Counted from the stretch's first letter, positions 6,596 through 15,175 are shown. The stretch is DNA of 64,000 bases from Streptomyces sp. NBC_00239 (GCF_036194065.1 NZ_CP108095.1:1612001-1676000), one strand, 5' to 3'. Numbers and translations are program-made. The notes: generated from the letters alone by a model not told the origin.

Positions 6596-9565
6596 ATGGC
6601 GCGCGGAGCACGGCTGTACCGGCACACGCAGGCCCTGATGGTGCGGGCCACCACGCACCCCGTCACGGGCGTTCCCGCGCCCGACGTGGACCTGTCCGGG
6701 CCCGGCGGGCCCGAACGCGGCCGGGCCTGGCTGGCGACCGTCTGGGAGCATCCCCAGGCCCGGCAGGCGCTGGAGGCCGCAAGCCCTGTCCTGGCCGCGC
6801 AGACCACGGCCCTGCTCACCGCTCCCGTGCCGTACGGGAAGGAGGTTCGGCGGCTGGTGCATTCCACCGCCGCCTACCTGCTGCGCTGGCAGGGACGGGC
6901 CACCCCGTTCGGGCACTTCGCCGGAGTCGCGCCCGCCCGCACCGGGCCCACCCCGCAGGCCCTGTGGGGTAGCGGGCACCGGGCCGTGCTGCGACCGGAC
7001 GCCGCCTGGCTGGGCGCCGTGACCGACCAGCTCGCCGCACACGCCGGCATCCGCGAACGCCTGCTCGTCGTGGCGAACCCGGCCGCGTGTGTCCGGGGAG
7101 GCCGGATCGTGGGGCCCGGCCGTACGCCCGCCGACGGCCTCGCGCCGTTGGAGGTGTCCGTGGCGGCCAACGGGCCCGTCAGTACCGCCCTGGCCGCCGC
7201 CACCGCCCCCGCCTCGTTCCCGGACGTCGCCAAGGCCGTCGCCGCCGACTACCCGCACGCCGGCAACGAAAGCATCCACGGCCTCCTCGTCCAGCTCTTG
7301 GAGCATGGCGTGCTGCTGTCCGTCCTGGATGCCATGGCCACGGCCGCCGACCCGCTCGCCCAGCTCCGTACCCTCACCGACCCCACCGTCACGCCCGGTC
7401 CTCTCCTGGCCCCCACCGCGGAGGTGACGGGCAGCACCTCGCCGTCTTGGCCGGACACGGTCCTCGACGCCCAGGTCACCATTCCCGCCGGCGTGCTGTC
7501 CGAGGCCGAGTCGGCGGCGTCGGTGCTGGCCCGGCTCTCGCCGTACCCGTTCGGGAATCCGGCCTGGCGTGACTTCCACCAGCGATTCCGTCAGACGTAC
7601 GGGGCCGGTGCTGCCGTGCCCGTCGTGGAGTTGGTGGGGGATGGGGGGCTCGGCTTCCCGCCCGGGTTCCTGGGGGCTGACCGCCCGGCACCGGCCCGGA
7701 TGCTGTCCGCCCGTGACGAAGCGTTCCTCGCGCTCGCCCAGCAGGCCGTCCTCGACGGGGCCCGCGAGGTGGACCTCACCGAACCCCTGCTCGCCTCGCT
7801 GGCCGTGGTCGACGCCGACGAGCTGGTGCTGCCGCCCTCGGTGGAGCTTGCCTTCCAGCTCTACGCCGACGATGCGGACTCCGTGCGGCGGGGCCGGTTC
7901 GAGCTGTGGCTGACCTCAGCGGCCCGGCCCTCGTCGTCCATGGCCGGACGGTTCGCCGACCTCCTGCCCGAGCAGGATGCCGACGCACTCGCCGCCGCCC
8001 TGGCGGGCCCGGACGGGCCGCTGCCCGCCCAGCTTGTCTTCCCGGCCCGCAGACGGCGCAGCTCCAACGTCATCCGGACCCCGCGCCTGCTGGAGCACAC
8101 AATCTCCCTCGGCTGGCCCGAACCCGGGCCCGGCAGCATCCCGCTCGATGATCTCGCCGTCACCTGCGACGCCCACCACCTGTACCTGATCCGCGCCACC
8201 ACCGGACAAGTCCTGGAGCCCCGCGTGCTGCACGCGCTGGAGCCGCGCGTACAGACGTCGCCGCTGGCCCGGTTCCTCGCCGAAGTCGCAGGCGCCCGCC
8301 GTACCGTCTGGCGGCTGCCCGACTGGGGCGCCGCCTCCCGTCTCCCGTTCCTGCCGCGGCTCCGCCACGGCCGGACCGTCCTGGCCCCGGCCCGCTGGCT
8401 GCTGGCCGCAAGCGCCTTACCCGGCCCGGCCGCCGCGCGCTCCGAGTGGGAGGAGGCATTCGCCCGGTGGCGGAACCGGCAGCGCGTCCCGGCACAGGTG
8501 GTCCTGGCCGAGACCGAGATGCGACTGCCCCTCGATCTGGACGTGCCGCTACACCGCGAACTCCTCCGGGCCCGCCTGGATCGGGCCGGGGAGGTGGAAG
8601 TGCGTGAAGCACCTTCGCCGGCCGCAGGCTCCACGTCACCTTCCGCGGGCGGGTTCATGGGCCGCGCCCACGAGTTCCTGACCGTCCTGCACGCCACCAC
8701 CCCCACCCCCACCCCCGTCGGGCCCGCCGTCCCAGCGGCCATACCGCAGATGCCGGGTGTCTCCCGCATGGTGTGCGCGCACCTGCACGGGCACCCCGCC
8801 CGGCAGGACGAGATCCTGACCGAGCACCTGCCCCGCCTGCTCGACGGATGGAGCCCGGCCCCGGGCTGGTGGTTCACCCGCCACCACGACGCCTCCCGCC
8901 CCGACCGCGACCGACCCCTGGTCCTCACCCTCCACCTGGACGGCGCCGCCGCTTATGGGCAGGCCGCCGAACGGCTCGGTACCTGGGCCGAAGAGCTGCG
9001 AAGCCTCCATCGCGCCTCCCGACTGGACCTGGTCTCCTACCGGCCGCAGGACGGCCGCTACGGGCACGGGGCGGCCCGCGAGGCCGCCGAGAGGGTGTTC
9101 GCCGCCGACAGCGCGGCCGCGCTCGCACAGATCGCGTACGCGGCCCGTACCGACCTTCCGGCCCAAGCGGTCACCGCCGCTTCGCTCCTCGACCTCGCAA
9201 CCGCGTTCGCCCCCTGTCCGGCCGACGGCTGGGCGTGGCTCGCCGCAACCCTGCCGCGCGAGAGCGGACCCGTCGATGCCGCCCTGACCCGGCACACAAG
9301 CGCCCTCACCGCCCCCGGCGCCGTGTGGCGCGACGACCCGGACGCCTCCGCTGTGGCCGGGGCGTGGGCGGCCCGTGCCGACGCCCTCGCCGCCTACCGG
9401 GACACCCTTGCCGAGCAGCGGGACCCGATGACCGTGCTCCGCTCCCTCCTCCACCTCCACCACGTTCGCGCCCTGGGAGGCGGCCCGGACGCCGAGCGGG
9501 TCACCCATCGCCTCGCCCGCACCGCAGCCCTCCCGCACACCCACCGCCGCAAGGCCCGCCCGTGA
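6596..9565 (+). CDS. lanB: LanB lanthipeptide dehydratase (class I, full length)
   Basis: 989 aa, the usual size for a two-domain LanB. The N-terminal glutamylation domain carries YLLRWQGRATPFGHFAG (about residues 97-113) and spans roughly 1-660. A low-complexity linker near 665-690 is followed by a C-terminal SpaB_C/thiopeptide-type elimination domain. LanB enzymes use glutamyl-tRNA to activate Ser/Thr and then eliminate glutamate to form Dha/Dhb. It overlaps lanC by GTGA. The linker DNA resembles the intergenic repeat of the cluster, hinting that the two domains were once separate genes. Confidence 0.9.
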   Translation: MARGARLYRHTQALMVRATTHPVTGVPAPDVDLSGPGGPERGRAWLATVWEHPQARQALEAASPVLAAQTTALLTAPVPYGKEVRRLVHSTAAYLLRWQGRATPFGHFAGVAPARTGPTPQALWGSGHRAVLRPDAAWLGAVTDQLAAHAGIRERLLVVANPAACVRGGRIVGPGRTPADGLAPLEVSVAANGPVSTALAAATAPASFPDVAKAVAADYPHAGNESIHGLLVQLLEHGVLLSVLDAMATAADPLAQLRTLTDPTVTPGPLLAPTAEVTGSTSPSWPDTVLDAQVTIPAGVLSEAESAASVLARLSPYPFGNPAWRDFHQRFRQTYGAGAAVPVVELVGDGGLGFPPGFLGADRPAPARMLSARDEAFLALAQQAVLDGAREVDLTEPLLASLAVVDADELVLPPSVELAFQLYADDADSVRRGRFELWLTSAARPSSSMAGRFADLLPEQDADALAAALAGPDGPLPAQLVFPARRRRSSNVIRTPRLLEHTISLGWPEPGPGSIPLDDLAVTCDAHHLYLIRATTGQVLEPRVLHALEPRVQTSPLARFLAEVAGARRTVWRLPDWGAASRLPFLPRLRHGRTVLAPARWLLAASALPGPAAARSEWEEAFARWRNRQRVPAQVVLAETEMRLPLDLDVPLHRELLRARLDRAGEVEVREAPSPAAGSTSPSAGGFMGRAHEFLTVLHATTPTPTPVGPAVPAAIPQMPGVSRMVCAHLHGHPARQDEILTEHLPRLLDGWSPAPGWWFTRHHDASRPDRDRPLVLTLHLDGAAAYGQAAERLGTWAEELRSLHRASRLDLVSYRPQDGRYGHGAAREAAERVFAADSAAALAQIAYAARTDLPAQAVTAASLLDLATAFAPCPADGWAWLAATLPRESGPVDAALTRHTSALTAPGAVWRDDPDASAVAGAWAARADALAAYRDTLAEQRDPMTVLRSLLHLHHVRALGGGPDAERVTHRLARTAALPHTHRRKARP
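8600..8652 (+). repeat. cluster repeat copy D inside lanB
   Basis: AGCACCTTCGCCGGCCGC...GCTCCACGTCACCTTCCGCGGGCG matches the intergenic copies at 1602 and 4841 but is translated here as an Ala/Pro/Ser/Gly linker between the LanB glutamylation and elimination domains. Confidence 0.5.
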
Positions 9566-10758
9566 ACGCCGCCACCATCCTCGAGACCCGCTTCGGCCCG
9601 CGTCTGGCCGCTCCCGACCCGTCCGGGGACACCGCGCTCGGGCAGTCCCTCGTGACCGGCGCGACCGGGGTCGTTCTGTGGCACATCGAGCGCGCCCTGA
9701 CCGGGTCCGGTACGTGGGAGCCGGTCAGAGCATGGCTGGCTGCCGCGACCCGCGCGGATGTGACCGCCGCCGACACCGCCTGCCTCAGCTACGGCGCCCC
9801 CGGCCTGGCGTTCGTCCTGCACGCGGCCGGAGCCGACGGCCACGACCGCTACCGCAACGCCCGGGACCGGCTCGATGCGGCCACCGCCGCCCTCACGCAC
9901 CGCCGCGCCGAAGCCGCCCACGCCCGCATCCGGCGCGGCGAGCTGCCCGCGTTCGCCGAGTACGACCTGCTGCACGGCCTGACCGGCATCGGCGTGCACC
10001 TGCTGCACCACACCCCCGGCAGCGACGCCCTCGCCGCCGTCCTCACCTACCTCGTCGCCCTCACCCGGCCCCTGACCGTCCATGGGCAGACGCTGCCGGG
10101 CTGGTGGTGCGCCCACGACCCGCACCGCTTCTACACTCCGGGCGGGCACGGCAACTTCGGCATGGCCCACGGCATCACCGGCCCCTTCGCCCTCCTCGCC
10201 CAGGCCCAAAGGCGGGGCGTGGCCGTGGACGGGCAGAGCGAGGCCATCGCCACCGTCACCGCCTGGTTCGACCAGTGGCGCCAGGACGGCGAGAGCGGCC
10301 CGTGGTGGCCGGAGACGGTCACCCGCGAAGAGGCGACGGCCGGATGCCCCAACTCGACCGGGCCGGGGCGGCCGTCGTGGTGCTACGGCACCCCAGGCAT
10401 CGCCCGCGCTCTCCAGCTCGCCGCCATCGCCACCGCCGACACCCACCGCCAGGATGCAGCCGAACACGCACTGCTCGCCTGCCTCGCCGACCCCCGCCAG
10501 CTCGCCAAGGTCACCGACCCGGGCCTGTGCCACGGCGCGGCCGGACTGTTCCAGACCGTGTGGCGGGCAGCCCGCGATGCCCGCACCCCGGGCCTTGGTT
10601 GCATCGCTCGCAGTCTCGCGGACACGTTCACCGGCCAGCACGCGCCTGAGGACACCGGGTTCCTCGAAGGCGCCGCCGGACAGGCACTCGCCCAGGCCAC
10701 CGCCTTCTGCGACCGGCCGCCCGCCTCCGGCTGGGACGCCTGCCTCCTCATCACCTGA
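9562..10758 (+). CDS. lanC: LanC lanthionine cyclase
   Basis: 398 aa from a GTG overlapping the lanB stop. The zinc ligands of LanC cyclases are visible: Cys about 274 in SWCYGTPG and Cys-His about 323-324 in LCHGAAGL. A GHGNFGMAHGITG glycine motif is also present, together with the repeated G-x-x-G helical-barrel pattern. LanC adds Cys thiols to Dha/Dhb to form (methyl)lanthionine. It is followed by repeat copy E and the stand-alone LanB-C-like gene. Confidence 0.93.
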   Translation: MNAATILETRFGPRLAAPDPSGDTALGQSLVTGATGVVLWHIERALTGSGTWEPVRAWLAAATRADVTAADTACLSYGAPGLAFVLHAAGADGHDRYRNARDRLDAATAALTHRRAEAAHARIRRGELPAFAEYDLLHGLTGIGVHLLHHTPGSDALAAVLTYLVALTRPLTVHGQTLPGWWCAHDPHRFYTPGGHGNFGMAHGITGPFALLAQAQRRGVAVDGQSEAIATVTAWFDQWRQDGESGPWWPETVTREEATAGCPNSTGPGRPSWCYGTPGIARALQLAAIATADTHRQDAAEHALLACLADPRQLAKVTDPGLCHGAAGLFQTVWRAARDARTPGLGCIARSLADTFTGQHAPEDTGFLEGAAGQALAQATAFCDRPPASGWDACLLIT

Positions 10759-10815
10759 CCCGCGCACCGGCACAGGTGCTCCAGCGCCCACGCGCTTCCC
10801 GTCACCTTCTGCGGA
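10757..10815 (+). repeat. cluster intergenic repeat, copy E
   Basis: ACCCGCGCACCGG, then CAGGTGCTCCAGCGCC and CGCTTCCCGTCACCTTC, in the same order as copy B but without the full hairpin arm. Confidence 0.5.
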
Positions 10816-10830
10816 GAGGAACCACTCCTG

Positions 10831-11817
10831 ATGAACGCCCCGCACGCCCCCCAGACGACTGAACACGCCGTCCTCGCCGTCCTGTCCGGGCAGTCGCTCG
10901 CCGCCACCGCCACCCGTGCGGGCATCGACACCGAGGAACTTGGCGACGCCGTCACGCTCTACCGGGCAGCCGGGCAAGCCGTGCTCGCCGAGCAGGCCGC
11001 CCGCCGCGACTGGCACCAGGTCCGCATCGAGTTCGCCGACTTCGACCGCGCCGAAGACGCCGCCGCAACCCACCTCGCCCCCCGCCTGCGAATGCTGGAG
11101 GACAGCGGACTCCTGGCCGCGTGGTGGCACATCCGCAAGGCGCCGTGCTGGCGGCTGCGGCTGTTGCCCGCGCCGGGCGCCGACCCCGCCCGCCTCCACC
11201 TCGCTACCTCCGAACTGCTCGGGGCACTCGTCCAATCCGCAGAGATCATCCGCTGGTGGCCGACCGTCTACGAGCCGGAAGTCCTCGCCTTCGGCGGCCT
11301 GGAGGGCATCGACACCGCCCACGGCCTCTTCCACGCCGACAGCCGCCACTTCCTCGCCCGCACCCACCAGCCCCCGGGGCTGGGGCGGCGCGAGATGTCG
11401 ATGCTGCTGTGCACCGCCCTGTTCCGATCGGCCGGGCTGGACTGGTACGAACAGGGCGACGTGTGGGACCGGGTGGCCCGGATGCGGCCCCTGCCCGAGG
11501 ACATCTCCCCCGACCACCTGAACGGCATGGGCGGCGGACTACGGAGGCTGCTGTCCCTCGACACCCGCACCCTGACCGGCCCCGGCGGCACGATGGAAGC
11601 CGCCGCCCCGTGGCTCGCCGCGTTCACGACTGCCGGGCAGGCCATCAGCAACGCCGCCCAGAGCGGCATCCTGCAACGCGGACCCCGCGACATCCTCGCC
11701 CACCACGTGATCTTCCACTGGAACCGTCACGGCCTCACCGCACGCGCGCAGGCCACCCTCGCGCACGCCACCCGAGCCGTCATCATGAACCCGGCTTCCG
11801 CCGGCCAGGAACAGTGA
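10831..11817 (+). CDS. stand-alone thiopeptide-type biosynthesis protein (LanB C-domain-like)
   Basis: 328 aa, ATG with GAGAGGAA upstream. It has the SpaB_C-like pattern of W-x-Q-x-R-I-E-F-x-D near the N-terminus, WWHIRKAPCWRLRL, YEPEVLAFGG and HADSRHFL, as in thiopeptide-type bacteriocin biosynthesis proteins. LanB here already contains such a domain, so this second copy may perform a distinct elimination, addition or chaperone step. Its N-terminal 40 residues look like a separate helical segment. Confidence 0.85.
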   Translation: MNAPHAPQTTEHAVLAVLSGQSLAATATRAGIDTEELGDAVTLYRAAGQAVLAEQAARRDWHQVRIEFADFDRAEDAAATHLAPRLRMLEDSGLLAAWWHIRKAPCWRLRLLPAPGADPARLHLATSELLGALVQSAEIIRWWPTVYEPEVLAFGGLEGIDTAHGLFHADSRHFLARTHQPPGLGRREMSMLLCTALFRSAGLDWYEQGDVWDRVARMRPLPEDISPDHLNGMGGGLRRLLSLDTRTLTGPGGTMEAAAPWLAAFTTAGQAISNAAQSGILQRGPRDILAHHVIFHWNRHGLTARAQATLAHATRAVIMNPASAGQEQ

Positions 11818-11867
11818 CACGGGACGGGTTCCCGCCCGCCAGATCCGGGCGGCCTGCCATCGAGGAC

Positions 11868-11885
11868 AGGTGCCGGGCAGCACCT
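11868..11885 (+). repeat. cluster repeat hairpin, copy F
   Basis: AGGTGC-cgggca-GCACCT hairpin followed by CGCCGGCGGCGCC, about 50 nt after the last biosynthetic stop. It resembles the 5' half of copy B and probably acts as the cluster-end hairpin. Confidence 0.5.
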
Positions 11886-11967
11886 CGCCGGCGGCGCCTC
11901 AGGACCGACTCTGGCGCCCCGGCGCCGAGCCGCTCACGAAGATCGCCGACCTCGGATCACCCGGTGC

Positions 11968-12177
11968 GCCACTCCAACACCGACCATCATCGAGCGCTCG
12001 GACAGGCATCGCGCCACCCACGGCGACCGCCAGCTCCTTACCGACATCGCCGGCGGCGCCTACAGCCCCGAGGGGTTCGTCGACATCTCCCTCGACGCGC
12101 CTACCCTGCTCGTGGACAAGTCCTACGTCTACATGCCTGGGACAGCCGAGATCAGAGCCTTCGTCCGAGCACGCTGA
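11968..12177 (+). pseudogene. possible 3' remnant of an unidentified gene
   Basis: One plus-strand frame encodes about 69 residues ending YVYMPGTAEIRAFVRAR before TGA, with a protein-like composition and no start codon or ribosome binding site. It may be the truncated C-terminus of a former cluster gene. No family recognised. The rest of 11818-12251 holds only repeat copy F. Confidence 0.3.
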
Positions 12178-12251
12178 CCTCCAAAGCGGTGAGCAACCAC
12201 GCGGTGCCTCCATGCCTTTGAGCCCGCGCGCCCAGGCCGGCGCTTGCCGGT

Positions 12252-12677
12252 TCAGCTGTCCGCGGCCTGGGTGGTGTCGGCGTAGCTGTTGAACACCTCG
12301 AGTTCGTCCTGCTCGAAGCGGCGGATACCGCCCCGGATGGAGTCGTAGCCGGCCACGACGGAGGTCGCCGTGGCGTAGACATGCTCGTCGTCCTTGACCT
12401 CGAAGTGGAAGGTGAGGGAGACGCGCTTGACGTCGGTCACCCAGGCTTCGATGCGGACCGGCGTCTCCCAGGTCTCCAGTGGGTGCTGGTAGCGGATGGT
12501 CTGCTCGCGCAGCAGGAAGTTGCGGGCCAGGCGCTCGGCGGGGTCCTTGGGGACCAGCATGCTGAACATGCGCATGCGGGTCTCTTCCAGAAGGACGCCG
12601 TAACAAGAGCTGTTGAGGTGTCCGTTCGCGTCGAGGTCGGACCAGCGAACGGGGCAGTCGTAGATGTGTCGGGACAC
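12252..12677 (-). CDS. acyl-CoA thioesterase, 4HBT hotdog family
   Basis: 141 aa, GTG start with AGGAG 5 nt upstream. The N-terminal WSDLDANGHLN matches the catalytic D-x-D-x-x-G-H-x-N signature of YbgC/FadM-type 4-hydroxybenzoyl-CoA thioesterases, and the length is right for a single hotdog domain. It probably hydrolyses acyl-CoA or acyl-carrier thioesters in the cytoplasm. The neighbours give no clear pathway. Confidence 0.85.
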   Translation of the reverse strand: MSRHIYDCPVRWSDLDANGHLNSSCYGVLLEETRMRMFSMLVPKDPAERLARNFLLREQTIRYQHPLETWETPVRIEAWVTDVKRVSLTFHFEVKDDEHVYATATSVVAGYDSIRGGIRRFEQDELEVFNSYADTTQAADS

Positions 12678-12787
12678 AGTGACTCCTGAGAATTGTGGGA
12701 TCTGCCGTACCTTCGAGGCGCTCGGCCGATCCGAGGACGGACTGGCGCACCCTCCGTCGGCTATGGCCCAGAGGCTGCGGGGATCAG

Positions 12788-12817
12788 CCGTCCGGACGTT
12801 CTCTGTTGTCCGGACGG
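12788..12817. promoter_or_regulatory. 10-bp inverted repeat between regulator and thioesterase
   Basis: CCGTCCGGAC and GTCCGGACGG are perfect arms separated by 10 nt, about 110 nt upstream of the thioesterase start. The spacing suits a dimeric repressor. The adjacent MmyB-like regulator is a candidate binder. Confidence 0.4.
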
Positions 12818-12904
12818 CCGCCCCCGACCTCAGGCCCCCAAACGGAGACAGCATCAGCCGTGACAGTAAGTGACTTTTCTTGGTCAGCGGGCTAACCACA
12901 CCAG

Positions 12905-14251
12905 CTAGCGGGGCAGGCCCTCGCCCTCTTGGAGGTCGTTGAAGATCTCGCGAAGGAGGGCGGCCCGGAGGTCGACCTGGGGCAGTTGCCCGTGGAGCCG
13001 GCTGATGGCCGCCTGGTCGGAGTCCGGCAGCGAGGCGCGCAGGAGTAGCTTCAGCTCCGCTCTGGCCTGGGGTTCCACGATCGGCTGGTGGATGCGGTCG
13101 ACGACGGCTCCAGCACCCAGCTGCGTGATGCCCCACTCCCCAGGAACTTCCTGGATGGCCCACACCACGGAGTGGTTCTCGGGCGACAGGGTGAGTCGGC
13201 ACTCCGGCCCGGCCAGCGCGCTGAGTGCTGGGAGCGGAACCCCGTCGGGGCCGGCGAGCGCTGCGGCTTCGTCGGCGCTGTCGACGACGAGGCGGGCGGT
13301 GAGCGCGCGGGCCGCACGGCGGCGGGCGGCATCGGCTTCGGCCTGGGCAGGGGGCTGCGGAGTGGGCGTGCTGGGCTCAGCATGTGCCCAGGCATTGCGC
13401 TTGCCTCCCAGGGCGTCAGTATCGTCGTCGGAGGACTCGGCCTCGACCCAGGTGATCACTACGAACCGGCAGTGGGGCATCGACGCCGGGTACAGGACGT
13501 GGGAGACAACTTCGACGGTCTCCCAGCCCAGGGCAGGGATGATCATCCGGAAGACATGGCCATCCCTGTCGGCCTCCAGATCGGCCTCGGTGCGCCATAT
13601 CCGCTCGACGTCCGGGTTCCGGCGAACCTCGGCGATCAGGTCGACAAGCTCGACGTTGTCCTTGTGGGTGGCCTGGGCGAACTTCAACAAACGGATGTAG
13701 GCCGCGGCGTGCATTTCCCAGCCGTGGTACTGAGTGCGAGCCTCGGGGTTCGTCAGGGCCCAGCGCATAAGGTTGCCGCCCGGCTCCATAACCCAGGGCC
13801 ACCACTCGGCCATCGCCGCGTTGTACGCGAGGATGTTCCAGTTGCGGTCGGTCAGGTACGTAGGCGAGGGCATCTGCCTGTCGATCAGAAGGCGAAGCGC
13901 CCGGCGCAGCTCCGGACTGGCGTCGATCTGCGGGTCACCATCGAGCGTGGTGCCGATGTTGTAGAGCAGCAGGGCGTGGCGCTCGCTCTTGTCGAGCCCG
14001 AGCAGATCCGCGAGCGCCTCGCACTGGGACTTGGTGAACCGGGGCGGAACGGCCCCCTTCTCCACGTTGCGGTAGGTCCGTACCCCCATACCGAGGGCCT
14101 TGGCCACCGGGGCCTGGGTGATCCCCGCCGCCTGGCGCCATCTCTTCAGCCAGCCGCCGAACCCCATGAACTGACCGGCGATTTCTCCGCCGTGTGCGCC
14201 CTTGTTCTCGGCGTGGTCATCGCCGAAGGGGACTATCCCCTGAGCAACCAT
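12905..14251 (-). CDS. XRE family regulator with MmyB-like ligand-binding domain
   Basis: 448 aa; AAGGAAGAG lies 5 nt upstream of the ATG. Residues about 30-90 form an XRE helix-turn-helix (WRQAAGITQAPVAKALGM...TYRNVEKG). Residues about 100-270 match the MmyB-like ligand-binding domain (YLTDRNWNILAYNAAMAEWW). The last 150 residues form an extra C-terminal region rich in Ala. It is likely a transcriptional regulator of nearby genes, possibly the thioesterase. Confidence 0.85.
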   Translation of the reverse strand: MVAQGIVPFGDDHAENKGAHGGEIAGQFMGFGGWLKRWRQAAGITQAPVAKALGMGVRTYRNVEKGAVPPRFTKSQCEALADLLGLDKSERHALLLYNIGTTLDGDPQIDASPELRRALRLLIDRQMPSPTYLTDRNWNILAYNAAMAEWWPWVMEPGGNLMRWALTNPEARTQYHGWEMHAAAYIRLLKFAQATHKDNVELVDLIAEVRRNPDVERIWRTEADLEADRDGHVFRMIIPALGWETVEVVSHVLYPASMPHCRFVVITWVEAESSDDDTDALGGKRNAWAHAEPSTPTPQPPAQAEADAARRRAARALTARLVVDSADEAAALAGPDGVPLPALSALAGPECRLTLSPENHSVVWAIQEVPGEWGITQLGAGAVVDRIHQPIVEPQARAELKLLLRASLPDSDQAAISRLHGQLPQVDLRAALLREIFNDLQEGEGLPR

Positions 14252-14311
14252 GAGGCTCTTCCTTGTCTCCGTGTTCTACACGGGAGGCACCTGCCTGAGG
14301 GCATGAAAAAC

Positions 14312-14337
14312 GGGGGCCAGCATGAATGCTGGCCCCC
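14312..14337 (-). terminator. intrinsic terminator reading leftward
   Basis: GGGGGCCAGCAT-ga-ATGCTGGCCCCC hairpin; on the minus strand it is followed by GTTTTTC, the layout of a rho-independent terminator. It shields the XRE regulator from upstream leftward transcription. Confidence 0.7.
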
Positions 14338-14944
14338 CGGCCTGGTGTCTCCCACAAGGACGATACGCCCAATTAGTACCGACCAGTAATTTGTGGCCTC
14401 GACCACAGGACAGTTGGTTAAACACGCAACCACGCCCGTCGGCGCCCAGCCGCCTTCCATGACGAATCCGGGCATTCCCTCACCTGCAGCTTTCCATGAT
14501 CGGGAAAGCGGCAAATCCTTGCCGGTTTTTCTTGCAAGGGACCGAATGATCATTCACGCCACCGACGATCACCCCAGGAAGTCGGCTCCAGCCATCCAAC
14601 CCCCTTGCCAATGAAGGGTGTTACCCGAATCCCCACCCAGCCTCCACATATCCCACACATCCATCTACGCGCGTGGATTCGCTCTTGAGGGGCCGTTGAC
14701 GAAGCCTTTGCCTGCGGGCTTAAATCCAGACCTGACCAGCCGGTACAGAGCGACAGCCTGCCGGTTCATGAACGTGGGGGCTCTTTTGAAGATCCTTTTT
14801 GGCGTGCTCGGAGTGCGCCTGGACAGCACTGCCGCGCAACGGCTCACATCTGCACGCTCCGACGCATCGAAGAAATGCTTGGCATATACAACTTTTCACG
14901 GCCTGTAGAGCCAGGTCTGGATCTTGCGCGGGCGTCTGCGTATG

Positions 14945-14984
14945 TTCGTCGTCCCCACCGGGAGGCAACCCGGTGACCGACGAA
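14945..14984 (+). ncRNA. AGGCAA-loop hairpin 1
   Basis: Outer stem TTCGTCG/CGACGAA and inner stem CACCGGG/CCCGGTG close on the hexaloop AGGCAA. GGGAGG in the inner stem and loop is a good Shine-Dalgarno for a GTG at 14973, so the fold could hide a small ORF start. Confidence 0.5.
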
Positions 14985-15023
14985 AGGAACGCATGCAGGA
15001 CACACCAAGCGGCTAGTCCGTAA
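14973..15023 (+). CDS. possible 16-aa leader peptide
   Basis: GTG, 7 nt after GGGAGG, opens a 16-residue ORF (MTDERNACRTHQAASP) that ends 8 nt before a strong hairpin at 15032. The layout resembles a leader peptide followed by an attenuator. An overlapping ATG ORF of 7 codons in another frame is an alternative. Confidence 0.3.
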   Translation: MTDERNACRTHQAASP

Positions 15024-15031
15024 AAGCAGTC

Positions 15032-15062
15032 GGCGCCCGGGAGAAGGCAACTCCCGGGCGCC
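15032..15062. terminator. AGGCAA-loop hairpin 2, terminator-like
   Basis: A perfect 12-bp stem GGCGCCCGGGAG/CTCCCGGGCGCC closes on a 7-nt loop A-AGGCAA. It is very stable but has no U-tract. It may attenuate transcription entering the replication gene. Confidence 0.5.
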
Positions 15063-15079
15063 AGACGCGAAGAGTCTTA

Positions 15080-15105
15080 TCTCCAGCCGAGGCAACGGCC
15101 GGAGA
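15080..15105 (+). ncRNA. AGGCAA-loop hairpin 3
   Basis: TCTCC-a-GCCG stem pairs with CGGC-c-GGAGA around the loop AGGCAA. Third hairpin of the same loop type within 160 nt. Confidence 0.45.
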
Positions 15106-15175
15106 GACCCGTCATCACCGCGCCGGCCCTTCCTACGGGCACACCGGCTGCGGCATCACTCAGGGAGAGTTTTGC

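Larger units (their letters stand above)
14252..15175. other. hairpin-rich non-coding interval upstream of the replication gene
   Basis: No convincing long gene in about 0.9 kb. GC content is lower than in flanking genes, with many short AT tracts. It holds a minus-strand terminator (14306-14338), three hairpins with an AGGCAA loop (14945-15105) and a possible 16-aa ORF. Its position just upstream of the initiator gene makes it the best candidate for a replication origin and its control region. No iterons were recognised by eye. Confidence 0.5.

Noticed and set aside
9394..11517. 707-aa minus-strand ORF opposite lanC
   Set aside because: Gly/Arg/Val-rich antisense frame without any domain; lanC and the LanB-C-like gene on the plus strand carry real motifs.
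14618..14908. 96-aa ORF in the 14.3-15.2 kb gap
   Set aside because: No ribosome site and no protein-like pattern; the interval is better explained as a non-coding control region.
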